A stretch of 64,000 bases of DNA from JBOEGW01 sp050633625 (GCA_050633625.1 JBOEGW010000010.1:1-64000), one strand, 5' to 3'; numbered from the stretch's first letter, positions 8,345-17,028 are shown. The notes: generated from the sequence alone by a model not told the origin. Program-made: numbers and translations.

Positions 8345-9534
8345 GCTGCCGCCACCTTCACTTGAAGCCGCTTAAAGGCGTGAAACTGGTTGGTCTGGAG
8401 CCGTTCCGGTTCGGCAATGGGCGTGATGCGCATATCGCGCGCCAGCATTTCACCCAGAAATCCCATAGCCTCCGCGCGCGCCAGATGCGAGCCAAGACAG
8501 GCGTGAATGCCCCAGCCAAATCCGAGATGAATATTGGGCGACCTGTCGATCTTGAGCAGGTCCGGGTCTTTAAACACCTCGGGATCGCGGTTCGCGGATT
8601 GGAACCACAACACAACCTTATCGCCCTTTTTGATCGTCTGCCCGTCCCACTCAACGTCTTTAGCGGCGGTGCGGCGCATCGCGCGGATCGGGGTGATGAA
8701 CCGCAGCAATTCCTCAACGGCACCCTTGAGCAAACCATGGTCTTTGCGCAACCGTTCCCATTCTTCTGGAAACTCCGCAAAGGCCAAAACTGACCCTGTC
8801 AACAGGTTGCGAGTTGTTTCGTTGCCCGCGCCGACAAGCACAAAGTAGTAGGCTGCAAGTTCTTCCCATGTCAGCGGGCGGCCATCCATCTCGGCATGAA
8901 CAAGCGCTGAAACAATGTCGTTTTGCGGGTTTTCGCGGCGCTTGGCAGTCAGCCCTTTGAAATAGTCAAAAAGTTCTTCGCGCGCGCGTTCTTTTTCGTC
9001 GGGGCTGCGCATGAATTCCGGGTCATCGGAGACAACGCGGTTTGTCCAATCGAGCAGCAACCCACAATCTTCACGCGGCACGCCAAGCACCTGTCCCAAC
9101 ACCCGAATGGGTAGGAGCGCCGCCGCGCTGTCCACGAATTCTGTTGTTTCTTTGCGCGCGAGATCTGTCAGGATTTCGTCTACATTGCTGTCAATTATCG
9201 CCTGCCATTCCTGAACTTTGACAGCGCGCAAATGCGGAATCGCCACCGCCCGCATCTGCGAATGACGAGGCCGATCCATATTGTGAACGGTCGGCGTATG
9301 GCCCTCAACCCGGCGGCTCAAAATCTGCGTGCCATCCCCGTTGATAAAGACATCTGGGTCGCTGATCGCCTTTTTCACGTCGCCATAACGCGTGAGAGAC
9401 CAGAACCCCGGCCCGTCTGGCTCATCGTTCCAATGCAGCGGCTCGTTGCGCCGTAGCTGATCGAAAATTGCGCCTTCTTGTCCGGCTACAAAAGGGGCAA
9501 CATCCATCAGGTCAATCGCAGATTGGCTCATCAT
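8341..9534 (-). CDS. Cytochrome P450 (class I, bacterial), first copy
   Basis: A 397-residue soluble P450 monooxygenase. The I-helix oxygen-activation motif is GAGNETTR, the K-helix ExxR is in EELLR, and the heme loop is FGWGIHACLGSHLAR with the proximal Cys near residue 346. All core motifs are intact and there is no membrane anchor. It heads an operon with a [3Fe-4S] ferredoxin, aldehyde dehydrogenase and alcohol dehydrogenase, so it probably introduces the hydroxyl group those enzymes oxidise. AAGGAAGG precedes tandem ATGs at 9534 and 9531. It resembles the second P450 at 17029-18207, e.g. both have NGDGTQI/SGGGTQI and HNMD motifs. Confidence 0.95.
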   Translation of the reverse strand: MMSQSAIDLMDVAPFVAGQEGAIFDQLRRNEPLHWNDEPDGPGFWSLTRYGDVKKAISDPDVFINGDGTQILSRRVEGHTPTVHNMDRPRHSQMRAVAIPHLRAVKVQEWQAIIDSNVDEILTDLARKETTEFVDSAAALLPIRVLGQVLGVPREDCGLLLDWTNRVVSDDPEFMRSPDEKERAREELFDYFKGLTAKRRENPQNDIVSALVHAEMDGRPLTWEELAAYYFVLVGAGNETTRNLLTGSVLAFAEFPEEWERLRKDHGLLKGAVEELLRFITPIRAMRRTAAKDVEWDGQTIKKGDKVVLWFQSANRDPEVFKDPDLLKIDRSPNIHLGFGWGIHACLGSHLARAEAMGFLGEMLARDMRITPIAEPERLQTNQFHAFKRLQVKVAAA

Positions 9535-9548
9535 CTCGGGTTTCCTTC

Positions 9549-9618
9549 CTTATCATATGTGGTCCGCTTGGGAGGGGCAGGCCGCGTTTAAGGTTGATTA
9601 TTCTTTAGCGTATCATAC
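9549..9618. promoter_or_regulatory. Divergent promoter region with repeated TATCATA boxes
   Basis: The gap between the P450 and phosphatase genes holds CTTATCATATG (9549-9559) and GTATCATAC (9610-9618), the latter a 9-base palindrome around a central C. Related heptamers occur at the tetR promoter (18918-18939) and, inverted, at 16178-16188. They may be operator half-sites for the TetR regulator. I see no strong -35/-10 pair. Confidence 0.35.
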
Positions 9619-9692
9619 TGTAGCGCACAAATGGCGTGGTGCTTTGGTTCCGCGTCCCACAGCTGCAAAGCCCTTCCCAGCGAGGACCGACC

Positions 9693-10496
9693 ATGACGCC
9701 TATGACCCCAACCGTTTTTGCAATTCCCGGCACCAGCAACCTGCGCGATATTGGCGGCTACCCGGCGGCCAACGGCGGGAAGGTGCGCCGCGGTATGGTG
9801 TTGCGCGGCGAAGCTCTTGTCGCGCCGGGGTTCCCCTCTACGGCGGCGGTCTATGATCCCGCCCTGAGCGCGTCCTACAAGGCGCTCGGCCTTGCCACGG
9901 TGATTGATCTGCGCGGCGTTACGGAGGCCGAAAGCCAACCCAACGCTTGGGGCACAGCGACCGGCGCGCGTGTGGTTGACCTGCCGATGGATGCGGGCGG
10001 CGAAGGCGACGCGACGCTTGTGATGCGCGGGATTTTGGAGGGCAGTATCACCCATTTTGGCATTCCGGAGTTTACCAATTTCTACGCCTCGATGACCCGC
10101 GACCTCGCCCCTACGTTGGGCGCGGCAATCACCACTTTGGCCGAGGCGGACAGCCTCCCTGCGCTCGTACATTGCATGGCCGGAAAGGACCGAACCGGTG
10201 CCGTGATTGCGTTGTTGCTGAGCGTGCTTGGCACCCCGCGCGAGATCGTGGCCACGGACTATCAATATACTGAAGTGTTGCGCCCGAACCGTGTCGAAAC
10301 CTACCGTGACAGGCTCACCCAAGCTGGCGTAAAGCCTGAAGATGTCAGGGTTTTGTTCGAGTCTCCTGCCGCTGTCATGCATGGACTGCTCGATACGCTG
10401 GACGCCGAACATGGGTCGGTTGAAGCCTATCTCACTGGGCCGGGCGGCGTCGATCCATCCGCATTGGCACAGCTGCGCGCCACTTTGATCGAATAG
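9693..10496 (+). CDS. Tyrosine-protein phosphatase-like protein (Y_phosphatase3 type)
   Basis: A 267-residue protein with the Cys-based phosphatase loop HCMAGKDRTG (Cys161, Arg167). It begins with the family block GTSNLRDIGGYP and contains ATVIDLRGVTE. Relatives include low-specificity Tyr/lipid phosphatases such as Mycobacterium PtpB. GAGGACC precedes the ATG at 9693. It is the only plus-strand gene between two minus-strand operons and shares a divergent promoter with the first P450. Given two PEP-synthase-like genes in the island, a role in removing phosphate from a pathway intermediate is possible, but a regulatory phosphatase is equally possible. Confidence 0.88.
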   Translation: MTPMTPTVFAIPGTSNLRDIGGYPAANGGKVRRGMVLRGEALVAPGFPSTAAVYDPALSASYKALGLATVIDLRGVTEAESQPNAWGTATGARVVDLPMDAGGEGDATLVMRGILEGSITHFGIPEFTNFYASMTRDLAPTLGAAITTLAEADSLPALVHCMAGKDRTGAVIALLLSVLGTPREIVATDYQYTEVLRPNRVETYRDRLTQAGVKPEDVRVLFESPAAVMHGLLDTLDAEHGSVEAYLTGPGGVDPSALAQLRATLIE

Positions 10497-10529
10497 GGGA
10501 TGAAAGAGGGGCGGAGCAGGTTTCATCCC
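10497..10529. terminator. Bidirectional hairpin between convergent genes
   Basis: GGGATGAAA (10497-10505) and TTTCATCCC (10521-10529) form a perfect 9-bp stem with a 15-nt loop. It sits between the phosphatase stop and the ferredoxin stop and overlaps the latter. The T-tract is poor, so termination strength is uncertain. Confidence 0.45.
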
Positions 10530-10843
10530 TGTACCTCTGGCACCCGAACCACGAGACCGTCCATAGCTTCGGTCAGTTCCACCTGGCAGCTGAGGCGCGA
10601 GTTTTCCTGAAGATCGCTGCCAAATTCGAGCATCATCTCCTCGTCTGGCCCGGCGCGCCCGACAATGTCGAGCCAGCGTGGATCAACCAGCACTTGGCAC
10701 GTCGCACAGGCCATGGCCCCGCCACATTCGGCCAGAATATCCGGCACCCCCAGCGTGCGGCCCACCTCCATCAAGGTTTCGCCAACTGCGCCTTCGCCCT
10801 CAAACTGCGCCCCATCAGCGGCGATGAATTTTATCTTCGGCAT
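10523..10843 (-). CDS. [2Fe-2S] ferredoxin, adrenodoxin/putidaredoxin type
   Basis: A 106-residue [2Fe-2S] ferredoxin. The four ligands are Cys40, Cys46, Cys49 and Cys86 (AECGGAMACATC and LSCQ), the spacing of adrenodoxin, putidaredoxin and terpredoxin. Such proteins carry electrons from an FAD reductase to class I P450s. It follows the ABC ATPase gene by 47 bases as the last gene of the PPDK-transporter operon, not beside either P450. It may serve the second P450 at 17029-18207, which has no ferredoxin of its own. No reductase gene was found in the window. Confidence 0.92.
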   Translation of the reverse strand: MPKIKFIAADGAQFEGEGAVGETLMEVGRTLGVPDILAECGGAMACATCQVLVDPRWLDIVGRAGPDEEMMLEFGSDLQENSRLSCQVELTEAMDGLVVRVPEVQG

Positions 10844-10890
10844 GTCCTATCCTCGTTGGTCTTTGTGCGCGCCCTGCGCTTGACCCATGT

Positions 10891-12381
10891 TTAGTTCGCC
10901 GCCAAGGCAGCCTCTTTGTGCGACGCCGTGAGGGTCGCGCGCAAAATCGCATCTTCGGTGATTTCCGGCCCGACCAGCTCTTTCACGACAACACCGGCGC
11001 GCATGCACAGAACTCTGTCACAGCACTCAACAAGGTCCTGCGGATCAGAGGAGGCCATCGCCACCGTATTGCGTTCGGCATAATCGCGGATGGCCGCCAA
11101 AAGCTCGGCGCGCGCGGCGATATCAACACCCACGCATGGCTCGTCGATCAGCAGAACTTCACTCTCCGCCATTAACCACCGGGCCAGCAAAGCACGTTGT
11201 TGGTTGCCGCCGGACAGATCAGCCAACTCATCGCCCGCCGCCGCCTTGACGTTCAGGCTCTTGATCCCCGCCGCCGCCATTTCGGCTTCCTTTTTGGCGT
11301 TGATGAAGATGCCCTTCGACACCCGGTCAAGGATTGGCAAAGTGACGTGTTTTTCCACGCTCCATCCGGGCACGATTGCCAGGTGCCGATCGCCGTTGAG
11401 AATGCCAAGCCCGGCCTTCACGGCCTCGCGCGGGTTCTCGGTGAATTCGCCGTGCACCCGGACGGATCCCCAAAGCCGACCAGCGCCTGAGATCGTATCA
11501 ATGACTTTCTCACGCCCCGATCCAAGGATGCCCGCAAATCCAAGGCATTCCCCTTTGTGCAGCAAAAAGTTGAGCTGACGCAGCGGGGGCATCGCCAGGT
11601 GACGCCCTTCGATGATGGTTTCGCCTTTCATCAGCCCCGGTTTGTGGGTCTTTTGGCCCGGTGTTTTCGCCCCCGATAGCTCAACCACCATCCGGTCCAC
11701 CGTCAAATCCTCGCCGGACAAACGCGCCGAAACCTGCCCGTCGCGCATCGCTGTCACAGTGTCACAGACCTTGTGAACCTCGCTCAGGTAGTGGCTGACA
11801 AACAAGATCGTCATCCCCTTGGAGCGCAGCAGGTCGAGCGCATTGAGCACCGTGTTACTGTCCTCCTCGCCCAGCCCCGCCGTAGGCTCATCAAGGATCA
11901 CGAGGTTGGCATTGCGCCGGAAAGTGCGTGCGCACATGATCAACCGCTGTTCGCCCGGATCAAGCGCCGCTGTCGGCTCATCCACGCCAATATCAAGGCC
12001 CAGCTCATCCAGCACTTCGCGCGCAATTCTGCGGCCCTTTTGTTTGGGCATCCGGCCTTTATTTGGCTCCGCGCCAAGCACGATATTTTCCCAAACATCA
12101 AAGCCTTGCACCAGCGCCAGCTCTTGAGGGATCAGCTCGATCCCATATTTCGCGCAAATCTTCGGTGTCATGCGCGCAATTTTCTCACCGTTGATCTCGA
12201 AGCTGCCAGCGTTCATTTTGATGCGCCCGGTAAGGGCCCAAATGAGGGTGGATTTCCCGCTACCATTCGGGCCAATAAGCCCGTGCGCGCTGCCCGCTTC
12301 GATGTCTACGCTTACATCTCGTAAGGCACGGGTGCGCCCGTAGCTTTTCGTCGCGTTGCGAATTTTGAGGGATATCGACAT
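10891..12381 (-). CDS. Ribose/sugar-type ABC importer, ATP-binding protein (RbsA/MglA family)
   Basis: A 496-residue protein with two fused nucleotide-binding domains, the architecture of RbsA/MglA/XylG. The first domain has a good Walker A (GPNGSGKST) and Walker B (VILDEPTAGL). The second has a degenerate P loop (GILGSGREK) but a good signature LSGGNQQRALLA and Walker B LLIDEPCVGVD, as usual for this family. GAGGAGG lies before the ATG at 12381. It forms an operon with the permease and binding protein. The family imports monosaccharides, autoinducer-2 and other small polar compounds. The cargo here may be the pathway substrate. Confidence 0.93.
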   Translation of the reverse strand: MSISLKIRNATKSYGRTRALRDVSVDIEAGSAHGLIGPNGSGKSTLIWALTGRIKMNAGSFEINGEKIARMTPKICAKYGIELIPQELALVQGFDVWENIVLGAEPNKGRMPKQKGRRIAREVLDELGLDIGVDEPTAALDPGEQRLIMCARTFRRNANLVILDEPTAGLGEEDSNTVLNALDLLRSKGMTILFVSHYLSEVHKVCDTVTAMRDGQVSARLSGEDLTVDRMVVELSGAKTPGQKTHKPGLMKGETIIEGRHLAMPPLRQLNFLLHKGECLGFAGILGSGREKVIDTISGAGRLWGSVRVHGEFTENPREAVKAGLGILNGDRHLAIVPGWSVEKHVTLPILDRVSKGIFINAKKEAEMAAAGIKSLNVKAAAGDELADLSGGNQQRALLARWLMAESEVLLIDEPCVGVDIAARAELLAAIRDYAERNTVAMASSDPQDLVECCDRVLCMRAGVVVKELVGPEITEDAILRATLTASHKEAALAAN

Positions 12382-12390
12382 AGGACCTCC

Positions 12391-13476
12391 TCAAACCTTG
12401 CGATGTTTCGGGCGGTTCAAGATCACTGCGACCAGCAAAACAATCCCCGAGATCACATTAGAAATCCAACGTGGTTGGTTCATCAGCGACAGACCATTGG
12501 TCAGCACCAAGAGTACAAAGACCGCAAACAAAGTTCCGAGAATATCGAACCGCTTTTTCTTGGTCAGCACCGCCGCACCAAGGAAGGCCGCCGTATAGGA
12601 TTGCAAGAGAAGGGGCGGGGATGCGCCGTTGAAATAGCCGCGTTCGGCCAAATTGATAAGCCCAGCACTGGCCGCCAGCAGGGCCACCAAAGTAAAGGCA
12701 CCAACGCGCAGCCAAGCCACCGGCACACCTGCCAGATAAGCGCCCATGGGGTTGCCCCCCAGCGCATAAGCGCGGCGTCCTGGCGTGGTGCCACGCATCG
12801 CGCCCCAGAGCAAAATGGCGACAGCAAAAGCGATCACAACGCTCCATTTGATCGGACCACCCATCACGGTGGCGCGGCCAATGTCTTGCAGCAAAGGCGG
12901 CAAGACGATTTGGCTGATTTGTTTCATTCCGTTGCCAATTCCGGCTTGCGATGCCAGCTCAAAGCCCCCCGCAATCGACCCAATCGCAAGGGTCGCCACA
13001 AAGGACGGCACGAAGACCTTTGCCACCAGAAACCCGTTGAGCGCGCCAATAGCCGCGGCCACCAGAAAGCCAATCGCCACAGCGCCGAGCAAGCCCATCC
13101 CTGAGCTAAACCCGTAACTCGTGACCAAGACCCCGACCACAACGCCGACAAGATCCGCGACATTCGGAAAACTCAGGTCAAATTCGCCAATCGTCAGCGC
13201 CACGGTTGCTGCCAGCGACAGCAAAATCAGCGGCGCTGAGTTGTTCAGAATATTGATCGCATTGCGCCCCGACAAAAACGTCACAGGTTCAAGGATCGAG
13301 AAGATCAACACCAGCGCGCCAAAAACGATCACCAGCCCCCATTTCTTCAACCCATCTTCAATGCGTTCGCGATCGAGAATATTTCGATCCGGCTCCTTGC
13401 GTTCCAGACGTTCATCATCCTTTCGTCCAAAGGGCGGACGGTCGGTGACCCGGTTTTCAGTGTTGTTCTGCACCAT
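12391..13476 (-). CDS. Ribose/sugar-type ABC importer, permease (RbsC family)
   Basis: A 361-residue inner-membrane permease with about ten hydrophobic segments, beginning near residue 45 after a charged cytoplasmic N terminus. The family motif region is SLAATVALTIGEFDLSFPNV, where RbsC-type permeases have the G-x-DLS motif; GNPMGAYLAGVPVAWLR is a further typical block. I chose the ATG at 13476, with AGGAAG upstream, over a longer open frame that overlaps the binding-protein gene. It is followed nine bases later by the ATPase gene. It must work with the ATPase and the periplasmic binding protein. Confidence 0.92.
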   Translation of the reverse strand: MVQNNTENRVTDRPPFGRKDDERLERKEPDRNILDRERIEDGLKKWGLVIVFGALVLIFSILEPVTFLSGRNAINILNNSAPLILLSLAATVALTIGEFDLSFPNVADLVGVVVGVLVTSYGFSSGMGLLGAVAIGFLVAAAIGALNGFLVAKVFVPSFVATLAIGSIAGGFELASQAGIGNGMKQISQIVLPPLLQDIGRATVMGGPIKWSVVIAFAVAILLWGAMRGTTPGRRAYALGGNPMGAYLAGVPVAWLRVGAFTLVALLAASAGLINLAERGYFNGASPPLLLQSYTAAFLGAAVLTKKKRFDILGTLFAVFVLLVLTNGLSLMNQPRWISNVISGIVLLVAVILNRPKHRKV

Positions 13477-13519
13477 CGAATGTCTTCCTGCTTTTATCAG
13501 TTGGAGCCGGACCGAGAGG

Positions 13520-14506
13520 TCACTTGCCGTATTTTTCAGCCCAAGCCGCTTGGTAAACGGCCAGTTCGTCAGCGAAGGGGTACATGCGGTCTTCCGGCAC
13601 GTTGGACGCATCCACCACAACAAGATCCCCAGTCAGATCGGGGCGCGTTGCCGGGATCTCGGTGCCATCCGCAAAGAACGCTGCCATCGCATCAATCGCG
13701 GCAAGCCCATAGTAAGGCCGGTTCGCAACAATCGCCGCTTTCGAGCCACCACGGATCGCTTGCAGGGTCGAGACATTCTCAATCCGACCCACAAAGGTCA
13801 CATCATCCGCCTGAACCGACTGAAGCGCTGGAAGCACCATCAGCGGCGCGAAGTCACAACAGGTCACAAACCATTTTGCATCCGGATGACCCTGCACAAG
13901 ATCAACTGTGGTTTGGGTGAACGACTGCACAAGGTTTGCTGCATCGGTATCCGCGATCTCGACAAGCTTTTCGCCCAAAATGCTCTTTGCGCCTTCTACA
14001 GCGTTGTTCGCGGCGTAAACGATCTGGATTGTCTGACCAACGGCAACGGCGTCTGGGTCTTTATCGAGAATGTAATTCCCCATAATTTCGCCAAGCTTAT
14101 AGTCGTCAATTGTGTAGACGCCCGTGAACAACTCCGCGCCAGCCGGGTTCACACCCACATCCGTCGCAATCACCGGCACGCCTTGTTCCTTGGCGCTGGT
14201 CAGCCCCTCAGAGATCAGAGGCGCGTCAACCGCCATAGTGATAATCCCATCGGCGCCTTGCACCAAAAGCTCAGGAATTTTGGTCGCCAGCAGCGCCGGG
14301 TTGTTCTCGCCATCTTTGACAATCACATCCCAACCCAGCGTTTCGGCAGCGGTTGTGAGTTGTTGCGTCCATTCAGCAAGGCTCTCGGATTGAGACGTCA
14401 CAACGACAATCCCAAGCGTCTTTCCAGAAACATCCGCCGCCAACGCTTGTGACAGTGTCAAGCCAAGCCCAAGAACAGATGCGCCGATCAGTTTGGTGAT
14501 TTGCAT
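13520..14506 (-). CDS. Periplasmic sugar-type substrate-binding protein (RbsB-like)
   Basis: A 328-residue exported binding protein of the type I periplasmic fold. The signal peptide ends near LSQALAADV. The body has the family pattern LGIVVVTSQSE, then LLVQGADGIITMAVDA and GVPVIATDVGV, where RbsB proteins read GVPVVxxD. AGGGAGGA upstream of the ATG lies inside the end of the PPDK-like gene, whose stop is two bases before. It captures the ligand for the importer encoded next. The binding-pocket residues do not allow the ligand to be named, and sugars may not be the true substrate. Confidence 0.92.
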   Translation of the reverse strand: MQITKLIGASVLGLGLTLSQALAADVSGKTLGIVVVTSQSESLAEWTQQLTTAAETLGWDVIVKDGENNPALLATKIPELLVQGADGIITMAVDAPLISEGLTSAKEQGVPVIATDVGVNPAGAELFTGVYTIDDYKLGEIMGNYILDKDPDAVAVGQTIQIVYAANNAVEGAKSILGEKLVEIADTDAANLVQSFTQTTVDLVQGHPDAKWFVTCCDFAPLMVLPALQSVQADDVTFVGRIENVSTLQAIRGGSKAAIVANRPYYGLAAIDAMAAFFADGTEIPATRPDLTGDLVVVDASNVPEDRMYPFADELAVYQAAWAEKYGK

Positions 14507-14507
14507 T

Positions 14508-16061
14508 TTATTTCCTCCCTAGTGTGTTTTGGTCTCTATTCGCTGCCCAAGCCCGCAAGGTGTCGAGATACGGGTCGACATCATGTTCAGCTTCGATCGC
14601 TCCGGAGAAAACCAGCCCGGACGTTCCGTCGAGAGAAAGCACATCGCCTTCCCGGTACACATGGCCGCCACAGCTCAAGCCCGTGTCGTCAAGTGTGACG
14701 TTCTCCATCGCGCAAACCGCCGGGATACCCCAAGCGCGCGCGACAACAGCGGCATGGCTCATCATGCCGCCAAGCGTGGTGAGGATGCCTTTGGCAACGC
14801 CCATTCCATGCACATCTTCAGGCGAGGTTTCGCGCCGTACGAGGATGACATCGCGCCCGTCCTCGGCCCAGTCCAGCGCCGTGTCAGGGTCAAAGGCGAT
14901 CTCGCCTGTTGCCACCCCAGGTGACACGGCCAGCCCTTTGCCAATCGCCGCCCCTTCGCCACTGGCCCGGTGCGTGCCACCGCCAGTATAAAGAAGCTCA
15001 GGATCAATGCGCGCAACCGCCTCCTCTTGGCTCAAAACGCCTTCAGAACACATCTCAACGGCAATGCGAGGAGCCGCCGCAGGGCTGCGTTTGCCCACCC
15101 GCGCTTGCAACATCCAGAGTCGCCCGCGCTCTACAGTAAACTCAATGTCGCACATATCGCGGTAATGCGTTTCCAGCCGCGCCATTGCGGATTCCAGTTG
15201 CGCATAACAGTCGGGCATTTTGGCTTCAAAATCCGACAAAAACTGCGTCAGGCTATCGCCGCTCACCACATCATCGCCCTGCGCGCGAAACAAAAAGTCG
15301 CCACAGCGCTGCGCGGCACCTGTTGATGGGTCACGGGTAAAGGCAACGCCGGTACCGGACTGGTCGTCCAAATTGCCAAACACCATCGCCTGAATGTTCA
15401 CGGCCGTGCCGCCAGCGTCTGACAAGCCAACTTTGCGCCGATACGAAATCGCGCGCGGCGATTGCCACGAGGCAAAGACGGTCTCAACAGCGGCGAACAT
15501 TTGATCATAAGGATCATCGAGGCGCGGATCGTCGATCAGTTGGATCAACGCGTCACAGGCGCTCTCGGCATCGGGATCGGCCAGAAGGGAGGGGTGATCG
15601 GTTTTGATGTCCCGGCCCAAAACGAGCGTCGCAAAAGACACCAAGAACCGCCGATAACTGCCCCAAGCGAAAGCCGCGTCGCCCGTCTGGTCGGCCAAAG
15701 CCTGTGCATTTTGGCGTGTCATGCCGACGTTAAGGAGTGTGTCCATCATGCCGGGCATCGACTGCGCCGCGCCGGAGCGCACGCTCACCAAGAGCGGATC
15801 AACCGGGTCACCAAACCGCCGACCCATGCGCGCCTCAAGGTCGGCCATCGCCGCGCGCACGTCATTCTTGAGCGCCTCGGTCAGCCCCGATGTAGCGAAC
15901 TCCTCGGCGGTTTGTGTGGTGATCGTAAAGCCCGGCGGAACCGGAAGCCCAAGCTCGCTCGACATGAGCCAAAGGCTATAGCCCTTACCGCCAAGCATAC
16001 GAATTACGTCTTCGGCCACGCCCGTATGAGCGTGATCGAACGGATAAAGTCTCCGGTTCAC
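14508..16061 (-). CDS. Truncated PPDK/PEP-synthase-like phosphotransferase
   Basis: A 517-residue protein that matches only the first half of pyruvate phosphate dikinase. It has the N-terminal ATP-grasp part (LGGKGYSLWLM, SVRSGAAQSMPGMMDTLLN) and the phospho-His domain TLGGMMSHAAVVARAWGIP, with His436. It then stops: the PEP/pyruvate barrel that makes classical PPDK ~880 residues is absent. It could charge a His with phosphate from ATP and pass it to another acceptor, as in phenylphosphate synthase. AGGAGG lies 5 bases before a GTG start at 16061. It leads the ABC transporter operon. The acceptor is unknown. Confidence 0.8.
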   Translation of the reverse strand: MNRRLYPFDHAHTGVAEDVIRMLGGKGYSLWLMSSELGLPVPPGFTITTQTAEEFATSGLTEALKNDVRAAMADLEARMGRRFGDPVDPLLVSVRSGAAQSMPGMMDTLLNVGMTRQNAQALADQTGDAAFAWGSYRRFLVSFATLVLGRDIKTDHPSLLADPDAESACDALIQLIDDPRLDDPYDQMFAAVETVFASWQSPRAISYRRKVGLSDAGGTAVNIQAMVFGNLDDQSGTGVAFTRDPSTGAAQRCGDFLFRAQGDDVVSGDSLTQFLSDFEAKMPDCYAQLESAMARLETHYRDMCDIEFTVERGRLWMLQARVGKRSPAAAPRIAVEMCSEGVLSQEEAVARIDPELLYTGGGTHRASGEGAAIGKGLAVSPGVATGEIAFDPDTALDWAEDGRDVILVRRETSPEDVHGMGVAKGILTTLGGMMSHAAVVARAWGIPAVCAMENVTLDDTGLSCGGHVYREGDVLSLDGTSGLVFSGAIEAEHDVDPYLDTLRAWAANRDQNTLGRK

Positions 16062-16341
16062 GATGTCCTCCTAAGCGCCATTCGCTTGGGTTTTGTCCCT
16101 CGCGATCCTCACCCGGCGCTTCCCTTTTTTCGATGGTGCAAACATGTCAGCCGTAAGTCAAGAAATTAATACGGTGGCATACGATAAGATAGCAGTTATA
16201 AGAGCGATCTAACTCTAACTAATTGATATTACTATCGTTATTCCGCACGCTTTGCCGTGGATTTCTCTCACTTTTCCTGACACGTTTGTCAATAGTTCAG
16301 CGAATCCATCCCCACCTAAGGCGACCCAAAGGGATGATGGG
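16062..16341. promoter_or_regulatory. Gene-free promoter region of the PPDK-transporter operon
   Basis: No gene is seen in these 280 bases. They hold CCTGACAC-N3-TGTCAA at 16276-16292, nearly the same as 18943-18959 in the tetR promoter. On the minus strand this contains TTGACA. CATACGATAAG lies at 16178-16188 and resembles boxes at the first P450 promoter. The middle part is AT-rich (16160-16250). Confidence 0.45.
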
Positions 16342-16372
16342 ACCGCTGCGCAAGGTGCCCCGGCGCAGCGGT
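16342..16372 (-). terminator. Hairpin after the winged-helix gene
   Basis: ACCGCTGCGC (16342-16351) and GCGCAGCGGT (16363-16372) form a perfect 10-bp stem with an 11-nt loop, 14 bases after the stop of the winged-helix gene. It is not followed by a clear T run. Confidence 0.5.
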
Positions 16373-16385
16373 CTGTTGTTCTGCC

Positions 16386-17009
16386 TCAGACGGCGCGTCC
16401 TGCCTGTGCTTCGGCGGCGCGCGAACGGCCCAACAGTCCAATCATGTCTTGGTGCAATTCGAACCAAACCGTGTGGTAGCTGTCGATGATGGGCGCTGTC
16501 AGATACTTCTCCTCGCCGCCCTGAAAGCGCGCGATCGCCCCATCAAACCGACGAATGTACTGCGCCATATGCGGCACATGTTCCGCCATCTGTGTCAGGA
16601 GCGCGCTGATGCCCTCATGTACCGGGCCCAATCGGTCGCGGATGGCCGCGTCATAGGCGGGATCGGAGTGATCATTGATCACCTGCGCGCCGTCCACCTC
16701 GCGCATTTGCCAATCGGTGACCAGCGTTTTGAAGGCGGCGTTGAGGGGCACAAACTGATCGTGTTCCGCCTCCAATCGATCCGCATCCAGAGCGCCGCGT
16801 TGTTGGGCAACGATCGCCTCATAGCGCGCCTTGCCGTCTGGCGAGAGCCGCACGCCGACGCGCGTGGGCGATGTCAGCCCGTCTTGCTCCAAGCGCGCCA
16901 ACACCGGCGCGAGGTCTGCCTCGCTCATCCCCATGCTTTCGGCAAGGGCATCCGTCTTCCCAAATCCCTTGATGCCCAGTTGATGAATGGCTGTTATATC
17001 AGGTGTCAT
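16386..17009 (-). CDS. Winged-helix protein of unknown role, in the second P450 operon
   Basis: A 207-residue protein. Residues ~1-65 look like a winged helix (MSEADLAPVLARLEQDGL, then VRLSPDGKARYEAI). The remaining ~140 residues are helical and polar, with no family I can name. GGGAGG precedes two ATGs at 17012 and 17009; spacing favours 17009. It follows the second P450 by about 20 bases and shares its operon with TetR. The winged helix could make it a MarR-like regulator, or it could be a third subunit of the PEP-synthase-like phosphotransferase in the island, since such systems use a small accessory subunit. Function is not established. Confidence 0.6.
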   Translation of the reverse strand: MTPDITAIHQLGIKGFGKTDALAESMGMSEADLAPVLARLEQDGLTSPTRVGVRLSPDGKARYEAIVAQQRGALDADRLEAEHDQFVPLNAAFKTLVTDWQMREVDGAQVINDHSDPAYDAAIRDRLGPVHEGISALLTQMAEHVPHMAQYIRRFDGAIARFQGGEEKYLTAPIIDSYHTVWFELHQDMIGLLGRSRAAEAQAGRAV

Positions 17010-17028
17010 CATGTCCTCCCTTATGATG

